Shown one piece after another: positions 8,201-16,885 of a stretch of DNA of 36,748 nt. The notes beneath the pieces are model-generated. The model had not been told where the DNA came from and did not search any database. It saw only the letters and a program-made list of their open reading frames with translations. Made by a program: the position numbers and the translations under genes. Numbering within the stretch: the stretch's first letter is position 1; each line of letters opens with the position of its first letter. The DNA comes from Brachyspira murdochii (GTDB lineage Bacteria > Spirochaetota > JAAYUW01). The stretch covers positions 17,394 to 54,141 of the forward strand of contig DYJT01000002.1 of assembly GCA_020722965.1 (NCBI GenBank), read 5' to 3'.

Positions 8201-8665
8201 ATGAATAGATGGGTATTTGGAATATTATTAATTCTAGTCGGACTTTTTTTAATCTTTAATCATACTTTAAATTTAAGATTAGAATTATGGCCTTTGGCTT
8301 TATTGATCCCTGGTATATTTTTCTTATTTGGAGCGAATATAGAAAATTCAGGTCTTTTTATTCCTGGGACAATTCTTACCTTTTTAGGATTATTCTTCTT
8401 TTTTAATGTAGCTACAAGCTGGGGTTATCACGATTATCTTTGGCCTTTATATGTGTTTGCTGTTAGTCTTGCCTTTTATGTTACCGCTATTTTTGGCAAA
8501 AATCGTGATTTTTATGTTCCAGCAAATATTTTACTTATAATCACCATAGGTTTATTCTTTATCTCATTGAAATTTACCAAATTTTGGCCTGTAATACTTA
8601 TAGTACTTGGTTTATGGATTATATTTGATTCAAAAAATTTCAAAAGATCTGCAAAATCTGAATAA
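8201..8665 (+). CDS. DUF5668/LiaF-like four-helix repeat membrane protein, copy 1
   Basis: This 154-residue protein is almost entirely hydrophobic and carries two internal copies of a pattern: a helix with GILLILVGLFLIF, then LWPLALLIPGIFFL, and near the end FWPVILIVLGLWIIFD. That Gly-rich helix plus WP-helix signature is typical of DUF5668 and the membrane part of LiaF-like proteins. The start at 8201 is fixed by GGAGG at 8191-8195; the in-frame ATG at 8189 overlaps that site. The next gene is a paralogue, and prsW lies just upstream. Confidence 0.7.
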   Translation: MNRWVFGILLILVGLFLIFNHTLNLRLELWPLALLIPGIFFLFGANIENSGLFIPGTILTFLGLFFFFNVATSWGYHDYLWPLYVFAVSLAFYVTAIFGKNRDFYVPANILLIITIGLFFISLKFTKFWPVILIVLGLWIIFDSKNFKRSAKSE

Positions 8666-8674
8666 GGATTTATT

Positions 8675-9121
8675 ATGAGAAAAATTCTTGGCATTTTATT
8701 GATAATATTAGGCACATTATTAATACTTGGTTATATGTATAAATGGAGTTTTGAACTCTGGCCTTTTTCTTTGTTGATTTTAGGGATTTTTCTCTTTTTA
8801 GCCTCTTCCAAAATTAGATATATGCTATACATTCCAGCTACTATTTTGACTTTGAGTTCAATCTTCTTCATTTACAATGTTTTCACCGGCTGGCATAATT
8901 TCGATAAGTTATGGCCAATTTTAATGTTAATTGTTAGTATTTCGTTTTTTATCCCAATAATTATAAGCAAGAAGAATGAATTTTTAAGCCCAGCATTTAT
9001 TATTTTAGGGATTTCTATCTGTCTATTCTTCATTTCCTTTAATGTAGTTAATTTCTGGCCAATTATCTTCATAATTCTTGGTTTATGGTTACTAATTGAT
9101 AAAAGAATATTTGGAAAATAA
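8675..9121 (+). CDS. DUF5668/LiaF-like membrane protein, copy 2
   Basis: This 148-residue protein is a paralogue of the preceding one and lies 9 bases downstream. It shows the same plan: ILGILLIILGTLLIL, LWPFSLLILGIFLFL, a central KLWPILMLIVSISFF, and a C-terminal NFWPIIFIILGLWLLID. AAGGA at 8664-8668, overlapping the previous stop, serves as the Shine-Dalgarno. Tandem duplication is the simplest origin. The function is unknown; LiaF relatives take part in envelope-stress sensing. Confidence 0.7.
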   Translation: MRKILGILLIILGTLLILGYMYKWSFELWPFSLLILGIFLFLASSKIRYMLYIPATILTLSSIFFIYNVFTGWHNFDKLWPILMLIVSISFFIPIIISKKNEFLSPAFIILGISICLFFISFNVVNFWPIIFIILGLWLLIDKRIFGK

Positions 9122-9167
9122 ATTTAAAATAATGGAAAATTTTTGATTTCACTTTTTTAGGATAGAA

Positions 9168-9462
9168 TTAAATCAATTTAACTTTTTGATCTTTTAATAT
9201 GAGTTTTTTTATTAAGTCTTTTAATAATTGAATTTTAAGTTTTTTATCAGCTAACAATATTTTTAAATTATTATTTTCTTCTTTAATAACTTTGAGTCGT
9301 CTTGCATAGTTTTTATTGAGATTGCTATAATTATATTTGCATTTATAGAAAATAGTAGAACCAAGAGAATATTTTCTGCATACTGAAAAAATTGTTTTTG
9401 CTTGAAGATTTGCTTCTGCAAGAATTTGTATTATTTGCTGGGAAAGAATATTTTGATTTCAT
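9168..9462 (-). pseudogene. Remnant of an IS3-family transposase OrfA
   Basis: Reading the minus strand, the sequence encodes an IS3-type OrfA helix-turn-helix and leucine-zipper pattern: SQQIIQILAEANLQAKT, then CRKYSLGSTIFYKCK, then RRLKVIKEENNNLKILLAD, ending KKLKIQLLKDLIKKLIL before a TAA at 9170-9168. The likely ATG at 9462-9460 starts MKSKYS in a different frame, so one extra base near 9443 breaks the gene. The trailing lysine-rich end matches where OrfA normally stops. No orfB follows: the adjacent DUF5668-like gene ends at 9121, leaving no room. This is an old fragment, not an active element. Confidence 0.65.
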
Positions 9463-9884
9463 AGTATTCCACCTAATTTTATAAGTTTATATAAACTTAA
9501 TTGTACAAGTTTAAAGGAAGCATTACAAATATAACTGTTTGTTATTGTAGCAAAATTCAGAGTTTAAGATATGGTTAAGTTTGAAACAATACAAAAAGTA
9601 TTCAAACTCATTTTTAGATAAAAATGTTAAATAGAGTTAGCTTGAATCTCTTCTATACTTGGTGCCCTGATTTAGTTTTACTAAAAATCCAATAACTGCA
9701 AATCCTTTAACGGATAATAAAAGACAAATCATTGATTTTGCCTAATCCACATTGAAGAACTTTTTTATCCTCAAATCATCAAACGAAATAGCATCATAAC
9801 AAGAGATTTAATTTGACTTTCTTTATGCTCCTAAGATTAATCACTTTAAAAAAATTAAAAAATTAAAAAAAATTGAAAAGTTTT
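9463..9884. other. Gene-poor stretch with possible decayed coding
   Basis: No intact gene is visible. On the minus strand a short open stretch, about 9714 to 9637, translates to VKGFAVIGFLVKLNQ and on to a stop, which looks like the tail of a broken gene, but it is too short to name. It may belong to the same mobile-element debris as the IS3 remnant next to it. Confidence 0.3.
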
Positions 9885-9912
9885 TTGACAAAATTATTAT
9901 TTATTATAAACT
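9885..9912 (+). promoter_or_regulatory. Possible promoter ahead of the mbx operon
   Basis: TTGACA at 9885-9890 is an exact -35 box. With 16 bp spacing the -10 would be TAAACT at 9907-9912, a 4 of 6 match. This would leave a leader of about 340 bases before mbxA, which contains the inverted repeat at 9981-10010. A nearer promoter cannot be excluded. Confidence 0.3.
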
Positions 9913-9980
9913 TTGAACAGTAGGAATTCGGGATTAGCGAGAAAACTGAAAATAAAAAATCCAAATAGATGATTGACGAT

Positions 9981-10010
9981 GTTTCGACAATTCGACAAAC
10001 CAGTCGAAAC
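9981..10010. promoter_or_regulatory. Inverted repeat GTTTCGAC-N14-GTCGAAAC
   Basis: GTTTCGAC at 9981-9988 and its exact complement GTCGAAAC at 10003-10010 are separated by 14 bases. An extra partial copy ATTCGAC lies between them and GTTTCG recurs at 10016-10021. The arms are CG-containing in very AT-rich surroundings, and the site lies ahead of the mbx operon, so it may be an operator. It could also be an RNA hairpin. Confidence 0.35.
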
Positions 10011-10257
10011 CGACAGTTTCGTTAAATTCTCGGTAACTATAGGCAAAAAAATCGTTGTCAAATAGTATTAAAAAAGATAAAAAATAAATCAAAAAATATG
10101 AAAAAACAATTTAAAATCAAAAAGAATATAGGTGTCAAAACTTAGCAGATGAAAAGTCTATTTTTACAGTTGAAACTTTTTCATTGTCTTTCTTCTTTAA
10201 GCTATATTTACGCTTTAAAAATTTTCTTTATTATATTAATTTAATGGTAGGAGAAAC

Positions 10258-10752
10258 ATGAGAAAAATCAAAATTATCATGTTGGTTTGGTTTTTACTGT
10301 TCGGACTATGGGTGTTATTAACTTCCCTTGATTTACAGGAGTTGGTTGTTGGTGCAGCATTGAGTTTACTTATCGCTCTTTTTTTTCATCGATTTTTGCA
10401 TTATTTTGATGCATTGAAACTGACACCTAAGGCAATTCTGTTTATTCCATATTTTTTAATCGTTTTTATTATTGAAATGATAAAGTCTAACATCGATGTT
10501 GCTATTCGCGTTATTCATCCTTCTTTACCAATTCATCCGGGAATTGTGGAGATTAAAACCAAGCTTCAATCTGAACTCGGGCGCTTGGTCCTCGCCAATT
10601 CCATTACTTTAACTCCTGGAACCTTGACGGTCGATGTAAAAAACGACACACTTTTCATTCATTGGATAGATTTCAAGAGTAATAATAGTGTTGAAGCTAC
10701 CAAACTCATTGCTTCTCATTTCGAAAAAATTCTAGTGGAGATTTTTAAATGA
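10258..10752 (+). CDS. mbxA: Mbx complex subunit A, MnhE/MrpE-like
   Basis: This 164-residue protein is homologous to subunit E of Mrp Na+/H+ antiporters. It has two or three N-terminal membrane segments, KIIMLVWFLLFGLWVLLT and LTPKAILFIPYFLIVFIIEM, then a small cytoplasmic domain with the family motif LGRLVLANSITLTPGTLTV near 109-127. The Shine-Dalgarno AGGAGA precedes the ATG by about 5 bases. It is the first of thirteen genes in the order known for archaeal mbx (A B C D F G H H' M J K L N). Its last codons overlap the next start by 4 bases (ATGA). Confidence 0.88.
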   Translation: MRKIKIIMLVWFLLFGLWVLLTSLDLQELVVGAALSLLIALFFHRFLHYFDALKLTPKAILFIPYFLIVFIIEMIKSNIDVAIRVIHPSLPIHPGIVEIKTKLQSELGRLVLANSITLTPGTLTVDVKNDTLFIHWIDFKSNNSVEATKLIASHFEKILVEIFK

Positions 10753-11003
10753 TTATTATCAATATTATTTTGGGCATTATAGCCCTATCGGTATTATTGG
10801 CTTTTGTGCGTCTGTTAATCGGACCAACTGCATCCGACCGTGCTTTGGCTTTGGATACACTTGCAACAATTACAGTCGCGATAATTGTGCTTTTTGGACT
10901 TCTTGTGAATAGATCTATCTTTATGGATGTAGCTATAGTTTATACGGTTATTGGTTTTATCGGCGTAGTTATTGTAGCAAAATTCCTGGAAGGAGATGTT
11001 TGA
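10749..11003 (+). CDS. mbxB: Mbx complex subunit B, MnhF/MrpF-like
   Basis: This 84-residue protein has three membrane helices and is of the MrpF family. The motif RLLIGPTASDRALALDT near 22-38 between helices 1 and 2 is diagnostic. Its start overlaps the mbxA stop (ATGA), and its stop overlaps the mbxC ATG by one base. It is part of the ion-translocating Mrp-like module. Confidence 0.88.
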   Translation: MIIINIILGIIALSVLLAFVRLLIGPTASDRALALDTLATITVAIIVLFGLLVNRSIFMDVAIVYTVIGFIGVVIVAKFLEGDV

Positions 11004-11347
11004 TGGGTTTAATCGGAATAATTGGACTGATTTTGATGATCATTGGTGCTCTGTTTTTCTTTTTAAGCAGTTTGGGAATCTTGAGAATGCCAGATGTTTA
11101 TAATCGCCTGCAAGCAGAAACCAAAGCAACAACATTAGGAGCAATGTCTCTTATTCTTGGAGCAGGACTTTATAATATTGATTTTCTTCCAAAAGCTATC
11201 GTTCTTATTGTCTTTATTGCTTTGACTAACCCTATAAGCAGTTCGGTATTGGCTCGGGCCAGTCATCATAGAGGTTATAAACCTCTTCTGGCAGAGGATC
11301 AAGATGCCTATAGAGATTTTCAAAATAAAATAAAGGGGCAGAAATAA
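11003..11347 (+). CDS. mbxC: Mbx complex subunit C, MnhG/MrpG-like
   Basis: This 114-residue protein has three membrane helices and is of the MrpG family. FLSSLGILRMPDVYNRLQA near 22-40 followed by TKATTLGAMSLILGA is the family pattern. ATG 11003 is chosen because AGGAG at 10991-10995 is 7 bases ahead; a TTG three bases earlier is unlikely. The hydrophilic tail HHRGYKPLLAEDQDAYRDF is also usual for MrpG-type subunits. Confidence 0.88.
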   Translation: MGLIGIIGLILMIIGALFFFLSSLGILRMPDVYNRLQAETKATTLGAMSLILGAGLYNIDFLPKAIVLIVFIALTNPISSSVLARASHHRGYKPLLAEDQDAYRDFQNKIKGQK

Positions 11348-11348
11348 G

Positions 11349-11588
11349 ATGTATTTGACAGTTATCTTTTTGATGATTATTTCGATGGTAGCATCTATTG
11401 CAGTGTTGTTTATCAAAGATATTCTGGGGACTATTATTGTGACAGGTATGGTGAGTTTTGTTGCTGCCTTGATCTTTTTGGCATTAGCGGCACCTGATGT
11501 AGCAATTACGGAGGCTTCGATTGGTGCTGCATTAACGATGGTTATCTTTATGGTTGCCTTGAGTCGTACCAAAACGAGTGGAGATTGA
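11349..11588 (+). CDS. mbxD: Mbx complex subunit D, DUF4040/MbhD-like
   Basis: This 79-residue protein has three helices and carries the DUF4040 pattern seen in MbhD and in the C-terminal part of MrpA: IKDILGTIIVTGMVSFVAAL then LAAPDVAITEASIGAAL near 46-62. The glutamate in ITEA belongs to the conserved membrane proton/sodium path of Mrp-type complexes. It starts one base after the previous stop and ends just before the next ATG. Confidence 0.85.
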   Translation: MYLTVIFLMIISMVASIAVLFIKDILGTIIVTGMVSFVAALIFLALAAPDVAITEASIGAALTMVIFMVALSRTKTSGD

Positions 11589-11589
11589 T

Positions 11590-12297
11590 ATGCGAAATGC
11601 GAGTAAATGGATAGGTCTTTTTTTAATAGCTGCCTTTATTTTTTATATAATAAGCACTATCGGGCAGGTGAAAGTTGAAACTTCTCTTATGGATCATCGT
11701 CCTGTTGGAAGTAAGATTATCTTTGGCTTTCAATTTCAAACAGGATCGGCAAATTCAGTTACCTCAGTAGTTGTGTTGTATCGTGGATTTGATACTCTTG
11801 GAGAAGTAACAGTTCTTTTCCTTGCTGCTTTGGGTGTGGCTTTACTTCTTGGTACAGCTAATAAGAAAGATAAAATTATTGAAGATGAAAATTTTGTACT
11901 TAAAACAGCTTCTGGATTATTATTTCCTTTTATTTTTCTCTTGGGGGCTAATATTATTATTCATGGGCATCTGTCTCCCGGTGGTGGTTTTCCTGGTGGT
12001 GTTGTTATTGCCACAGGCTTCTTTGTAGTGCTGCTTACTTCCAAGGTTAAGTATCATGAAATGCTTTTTATTGTTTTTGAAACATTGGCAGGTTTGAGTT
12101 TTATCGGATTGGGTTTGGTGGGTTTGTTTGGACCTCAACAGAGTTTTCTTGCCAACTTTCTAGGAACAGGAATACCTAAAACATTGATCAGCGCTGGAGT
12201 TATTCCTCTGATTTATGCAGTTATTGGAATCAAGGTTGCGGTAGAGCTCTCGGGAGCAGTAAGTCAAGCATTTTTATATCAGGAGGAAGAAGAATAA
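11590..12297 (+). CDS. mbxF: Mbx complex subunit F, fused MbhE- and MnhB-like
   Basis: This 235-residue protein joins two antiporter elements. The N-terminal 90 residues carry VVLYRGFDTLGEVTVLFLAAL (62-82), as in MbhE and the end of MrpA. The C-terminal part is MnhB-like, with GHLSPGGGFPGG at 126-137. A GTG at 11578 is in frame but ATG 11590, 5 bases after GGAGA, is a better start. In Mbh-type hydrogenases these two parts are separate genes; a fused gene fits the absence of an E gene in the mbx order. Confidence 0.85.
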   Translation: MRNASKWIGLFLIAAFIFYIISTIGQVKVETSLMDHRPVGSKIIFGFQFQTGSANSVTSVVVLYRGFDTLGEVTVLFLAALGVALLLGTANKKDKIIEDENFVLKTASGLLFPFIFLLGANIIIHGHLSPGGGFPGGVVIATGFFVVLLTSKVKYHEMLFIVFETLAGLSFIGLGLVGLFGPQQSFLANFLGTGIPKTLISAGVIPLIYAVIGIKVAVELSGAVSQAFLYQEEEE

Positions 12298-12656
12298 TGG
12301 ATGATGTTACATTTAATATTATTTTTTATGGTTCTTTTGTGTTGATTTCGATCGGAATTTTGATTGTTTTTACCCAAAAAAATATCATCAAGATCCTTCT
12401 TGGACTTAATATTACGGATACAGGTGTCAATATTCTGATTGTTTCAACGGGATTCATTAAGAATGGACAAGCTCCTATCCTAAGCGGAAATTTTTCCGAT
12501 CTTCTCAAAATGGTGGACCCGATTCCTCAGGCTTTGGTTTTAACCTCTATTGTTATTGGATTTGGAGTCACAGCGGTGGGGCTTTCTTTGGCTATAAGGC
12601 TTTATCAAAAATACAAGACCCTGGATATAAGTAAAATCAGGGGGTTAAAATGGTAA
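12297..12656 (+). CDS. mbxG: Mbx complex subunit G, MnhC/NuoK-like
   Basis: This 119-residue protein has three helices and is of the MrpC/NuoK family. Characteristic segments are IIKILLGLNITDTGVNILIV near 29-48 and DPIPQALVLTSIVIGFGVTA near 74-93. The stop of mbxF and the ATG share one base, and the 3' end overlaps mbxH by 7 bases. Confidence 0.88.
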   Translation: MDDVTFNIIFYGSFVLISIGILIVFTQKNIIKILLGLNITDTGVNILIVSTGFIKNGQAPILSGNFSDLLKMVDPIPQALVLTSIVIGFGVTAVGLSLAIRLYQKYKTLDISKIRGLKW

Positions 12657-14116
12657 GCCCTATTTTGTTAATTCTTATTCCTTTGGGAACTGCTTTTTTA
12701 ATCTATCTACTTTCCGGGATTTCCCGTATTTTTTCTAGAATTTTAGCCTTGTTGGCTTTATCATTTAATACAATCTTTTCCTTTTTCCTGATTATTTCAC
12801 AATTACCCATAGAAGTAATTGTTGGTGGATTTAAAGCACCGATAGGTATCAATCTATATATTGACCATTATTCGGCATTGATGTTGGTGGTGATAAATCT
12901 GATCGGCTTTTTATCTTTACTATATTCTCTTTCTTATATTGAAAATGATAAAAATTCAGTAAAATATTATATTCTTTTTATTCTTCTAATAGCAGGTGCC
13001 AACGGAATGGCGATGACAAATGATATTTTCAACCTATTTGTGTTTTTTGAGATTATTTGTCTATCTTCTTTTATATTGGTAGCTTATACTCAAGATCGCA
13101 ATGGTCTGGAAGCATCTTTAAAATACCTTGTACAGGGATCTATTAGCTCTCTTTTCATTTTAATTGCAATTGCCCTGATCTATATGTATCTTGGGAGCTT
13201 GAATCTTTCGGACATTGCTGATCGTTTTGTCAATATACCATTTCAGATTCAGTTACTAATTAGTGTTTTTATATTAAGCGGCCTTGGTGTGGAAGCCGCA
13301 ATCTTTCCTTTTAACAGTTGGTTGCCAGATGCGCATGCTTCTGCTCCTTCTCCTGTGAGTGCCTTACTTTCAGGATTTGTTATTGAAGTCGCTCTTTTGA
13401 TTATCATGCGTTTGATTTATTCAGTATTGGATGGCGGTTTGTTCTTCTCGATTTTAGCTGGTGCAGGTGTACTAAGCCTTCTTATAGGGGAGATCGTTGC
13501 CTTCAGGCAAGAGAATATCAAACGAGCATTGGCTTTTTCCAGTATCGGGCAGGTTGGGCTGATCCTTTTTGCACTGAGTCTTGGAACGCAAGAAGGGGTA
13601 AGCGCAGGTTTAATGCAGATGGTCAACCATGCCCTGGCCAAGACAGCCTTATTCTTGAGTGTTGGTTTTATGATTAAACAAACAGGTTCTTACAATTATA
13701 AAGATTATAAAGGAATCGCAAAAAAAATGCCGGTTACGGCTTTGGTGTTTGTGATAGGAGCCCTGTCTTTGATAGGGGTTCCACCACTTTTTGGGTTTTT
13801 CAGTAAAACTCAAATTATTCTGTCTACAATTCAAGGTGGAGGAGTGTTACGATTGACAGAAGTGGCTCTCATTCTTGCGGCAACTGTAATAGAAGCCGCA
13901 TACTTTGTACGCTTGTTTGATGTAATGTTTGAAAAAAATGAGGTTGCAAGTCAAGTGACTTCGATCAAAAATGCCCCCTGGTTAACTCAGTTGGTCTTGC
14001 TTTCTCTTGCCATGGGAATGATGTTACTCTTTTTGGTTTTACCTCTTATGCAGTCCCATAGCTTTCAAGCAGCTGGTGATTTGCTAAAGCGTTTTAGTTT
14101 GTCTTTAATCCGATAA
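12650..14116 (+). CDS. mbxH: Mbx complex subunit H, antiporter-like proton/sodium channel
   Basis: This 488-residue protein has about 14 membrane helices and is of the NuoN/NuoM/MrpD family. Key segments are NDIFNLFVFFEIICLSS with the conserved TM5 glutamate Glu134, and GVEAAIFPFNSWLPDAHASAP, where Glu215 occupies the position usually held by lysine in complex I antiporter subunits. QENIKRALAFSSIGQVG near 285-301 is the usual TM10-11 pattern. It would form one of two ion channels of the complex. It is followed by a second, longer antiporter-like subunit. Confidence 0.88.
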   Translation: MVSPILLILIPLGTAFLIYLLSGISRIFSRILALLALSFNTIFSFFLIISQLPIEVIVGGFKAPIGINLYIDHYSALMLVVINLIGFLSLLYSLSYIENDKNSVKYYILFILLIAGANGMAMTNDIFNLFVFFEIICLSSFILVAYTQDRNGLEASLKYLVQGSISSLFILIAIALIYMYLGSLNLSDIADRFVNIPFQIQLLISVFILSGLGVEAAIFPFNSWLPDAHASAPSPVSALLSGFVIEVALLIIMRLIYSVLDGGLFFSILAGAGVLSLLIGEIVAFRQENIKRALAFSSIGQVGLILFALSLGTQEGVSAGLMQMVNHALAKTALFLSVGFMIKQTGSYNYKDYKGIAKKMPVTALVFVIGALSLIGVPPLFGFFSKTQIILSTIQGGGVLRLTEVALILAATVIEAAYFVRLFDVMFEKNEVASQVTSIKNAPWLTQLVLLSLAMGMMLLFLVLPLMQSHSFQAAGDLLKRFSLSLIR

Positions 14117-14129
14117 GAATGGAGGAAAA

Positions 14130-15977
14130 ATGAATCTCGAAATTTTATTATCATTGCCCTTGGTAGGATTAATAGTGAACCTCATAGTATTAAAGGTGAA
14201 GCTACTAAAAAAACTCTTTGCTTTATTGGTAACAGGGGCTGCCCTCTGGTACGGATTTCATTTAGTACAAGGCGAATCCTTCGTCACATCAGTGATCTTC
14301 ATGGGACAGAACATTGGCTTTTATGTCACCCCACTGGGTTATTACTTTTTATTGTTGATAACAGGTTTGAGTTTTCTCACAGTTATGTTTTCCTTTAAGT
14401 TCATGGATAAAGAGCAAGATGACACTCATTATTATTCCTGGTTGTACCTAAAGATGTTTGGAATGTCTGGTCTTGTTTTAGCAAGAGATCTTTTGAGTTT
14501 TTTCCTTTTATGGGAACTGATGAGTTGGAGCACTTATTTCTTGATGAGACAGGGACCTAATACGAGAAAATCTGCCTATAAATATATGATTTATGCGATT
14601 ACTTCTGGAATGCTTTTATTGTTTAGTTTAATGTTGATCTATGGTAGAATTGGAAGTTTTGATTTCAATGTGATTCACCAGATGGTAGAAATGCTTCATA
14701 TAGGTGAACTTTTACTTCTTACAATTTTACTGCTATTTTCTTTTTCTATTGAGGCTGCTGTTTGGCCTATGCATCAATGGGTTCCGGATTCTTATGCCCA
14801 GGCTTATACCCCGATTACCGTCTTTTTGACGGGAATTTCAACCAGAATGGGGGTTTTTGCCATTATCTTTTTCATTTTTTCGATCTTTGGGATTACCAAC
14901 ATTGATAAAATGGTCTTGATCGGAAGGATTAATTTTCGCTATCTGTTCATGTGGTTTGCTGCACTAACTATAGTGATTCCAACCTTTACGGCTCTTTTGC
15001 AAAATGACGCTAAAAAGCTTATGACATGGCACGGGATCGGTCAGGGTGGTTATATGCTACTTGGGTTGGCAGTTGGGACTCCTTTGGGTGTAGCCGGGGG
15101 TTTATTTCATATTGTCAATCACCTCACCTATATAAGTTTAATATTGTTTAGTTTGGGTGCGGTTGAGTATCGAACCGGGACTACCAACCTAAATAAACTC
15201 GGTGGTCTTATCAAGAAGCAACCAGTGGCTTTTCTTGGTGTTTTAGTTGGAATTATAGGGTTGGCAGGGATTCCGCCAATGAACGGTTTTGTCTCCAAAT
15301 GGATGATTTATCGAGCCTTGATTTTAGGTCATTATCCTTTTTTGGCAACTATGGCATTTATTGGGACCCTGGGAGCCATTCTTTATGTTTACAAGTTTAT
15401 ACACAATATCTTTCTAGGTCAACTTCATAAAGAGTATGAAAATGTTAAAGAAGTGCCCTTTTTAATGCAGATTCCTATCTGGATTCTCATCCTATCTGTT
15501 TGGGGGCTCGGTGTATTCCCCGGTTTGGCACTCCAACTAATTGTACCGATTCAAACCTCTTTGGGATTAGAGCCTTTAGCTTATACCTTAAATGGAGTGG
15601 CTTCGCAAGACGGTAATCTCAATATGTTTGTTGTGAATCTGGTGTTTTTAGCTGGTATTGCTATTGCCTTTCTGATTTTCTTGATGGGAAGTAAGCGAAA
15701 ACATATCTCACAATATAGTAATTATGCTGCAGGGAATTTCATCGATGAAAAAACTAAATACAATTATAACTATCATTTCTATGCCGCTATTGAACATGTC
15801 ATTGCAGATAAGTTAATTAAAGATTTTTCTTACAGACTAGAGCATTTTTTTAAATCATTTATGAAAGATTTTAGTGACTTTACCGCTCGAATTTATTCAG
15901 GTAATCTTTCAACTTATACGATGTATATTTTTAGTGGTTTACTTATCTTGTTGTTTCTATTAATGGGGGTACTATGA
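14130..15977 (+). CDS. Mbx complex subunit H', second antiporter-like subunit
   Basis: This 615-residue protein is homologous to subunit H with an extended C-terminus. Conserved points are Glu129 in LLWELMSWSTYFLMRQG, Glu208 in SIEAAVWPMHQWVPDSYAQA, and NDAKKLMTWHGIGQGGYMLLG near 291-311. After the core, residues 520-615 form a helical arm rich in charged residues (HFYAAIEHVIADKLIKDFSYRLEHF) ending in a membrane helix, comparable to the C-terminal arm of NuoL/EchA-type proteins. Possession of two H-type subunits distinguishes Mbx from Mbh hydrogenases. GGAGG lies about 6 bases before the start; the end overlaps the next gene (ATGA). Confidence 0.87.
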   Translation: MNLEILLSLPLVGLIVNLIVLKVKLLKKLFALLVTGAALWYGFHLVQGESFVTSVIFMGQNIGFYVTPLGYYFLLLITGLSFLTVMFSFKFMDKEQDDTHYYSWLYLKMFGMSGLVLARDLLSFFLLWELMSWSTYFLMRQGPNTRKSAYKYMIYAITSGMLLLFSLMLIYGRIGSFDFNVIHQMVEMLHIGELLLLTILLLFSFSIEAAVWPMHQWVPDSYAQAYTPITVFLTGISTRMGVFAIIFFIFSIFGITNIDKMVLIGRINFRYLFMWFAALTIVIPTFTALLQNDAKKLMTWHGIGQGGYMLLGLAVGTPLGVAGGLFHIVNHLTYISLILFSLGAVEYRTGTTNLNKLGGLIKKQPVAFLGVLVGIIGLAGIPPMNGFVSKWMIYRALILGHYPFLATMAFIGTLGAILYVYKFIHNIFLGQLHKEYENVKEVPFLMQIPIWILILSVWGLGVFPGLALQLIVPIQTSLGLEPLAYTLNGVASQDGNLNMFVVNLVFLAGIAIAFLIFLMGSKRKHISQYSNYAAGNFIDEKTKYNYNYHFYAAIEHVIADKLIKDFSYRLEHFFKSFMKDFSDFTARIYSGNLSTYTMYIFSGLLILLFLLMGVL

Positions 15978-16873
15978 GTTTGAATGTGATTATCTGGTTT
16001 ATTATTTATCCTTTGGTTGCCTTTGCAACAGGTATCTTCCTCGTGGGTTATAGTCGAAAGTTTAACGCAGGCGTACAGCGCCGAATTGGACCTCCGGTGA
16101 TTCAACCATTTTTTGATATTGTCAAACTTATGGGTAAAAAAACCAATACTTCTCATGGATATATGCATGATTTTTCGGTTATTATGTTGGTCGGTGGAAG
16201 TCTATTAACACTTTATTTTATTCCTGTACCTGGATTTCACTATTTTTCGCAATTCGGGGATACCCTGGTTATCCTCTATATTATTCTGATTCCCCCGCTT
16301 GGTATGGCTCTTGGTGCAGGTGAAACGGCTAATCCGAATGCAAGTATTGGTATTGCTCGTGCACTGATGATCATGGCTGGCTATGATGTGGCATTTGCAA
16401 TGTCTTTTGTTGGAATGGCAATGGCTAAGAATACCACTTCGATGTTGGAACTTATCCATATACAGCAGGCTGGTGGCATTGCAACTTGGGGCTTGATTCA
16501 AAATCCTTTTCTAGGTCTTGCGGCTTTGATTTCCCTTCAGGGAATGATGGGGGAAAAGCCATTTGAGACCTTTATTGCACCAGCTGAGATAGCTAGCGGT
16601 CCAATGGTTGAGATGGGCGGTAAATTTCTTGGAATGATGTTTATCCAACACATTTTTGCTGTTTTTATTGAATTGACTATTTATATAAACCTTTTTCTCG
16701 GTGGTGCGCAAAATTGGGTAGAGTTATTATTAAAACTATTTGCGGTTTTTACCATTGTCATCTCTATCAATGTTGTTTTTGGAAGATTTAAGACAGATGA
16801 TGCAGTTAAATTTTTATGGAAATACCCTGTTGGCCTTGCCATTGTGGGTATTCTGTTGGTTTTGTTTTTATAA
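15974..16873 (+). CDS. mbxM: Mbx complex subunit M, NuoH/EchB-like membrane anchor
   Basis: This 299-residue protein has about eight helices and links the peripheral electron-transfer arm to the ion channels. The NuoH-family loop is visible as SRKFNAGVQRRIGPPVIQP near 28-46 followed by FFDIVKLMGKK, and later EKPFETFIAPAEIASGPMVE near 194-213. Its ATG overlaps the stop of H' by 4 bases. The following gene begins within 13 bases. Confidence 0.9.
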   Translation: MSLNVIIWFIIYPLVAFATGIFLVGYSRKFNAGVQRRIGPPVIQPFFDIVKLMGKKTNTSHGYMHDFSVIMLVGGSLLTLYFIPVPGFHYFSQFGDTLVILYIILIPPLGMALGAGETANPNASIGIARALMIMAGYDVAFAMSFVGMAMAKNTTSMLELIHIQQAGGIATWGLIQNPFLGLAALISLQGMMGEKPFETFIAPAEIASGPMVEMGGKFLGMMFIQHIFAVFIELTIYINLFLGGAQNWVELLLKLFAVFTIVISINVVFGRFKTDDAVKFLWKYPVGLAIVGILLVLFL

Positions 16874-16885
16874 GTGGAGGTAAAA

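Noticed and set aside
11135-11572. 145-codon minus-strand frame
   Set aside because: It lies opposite the mbxC and mbxD genes, which match known families; it is a shadow frame.
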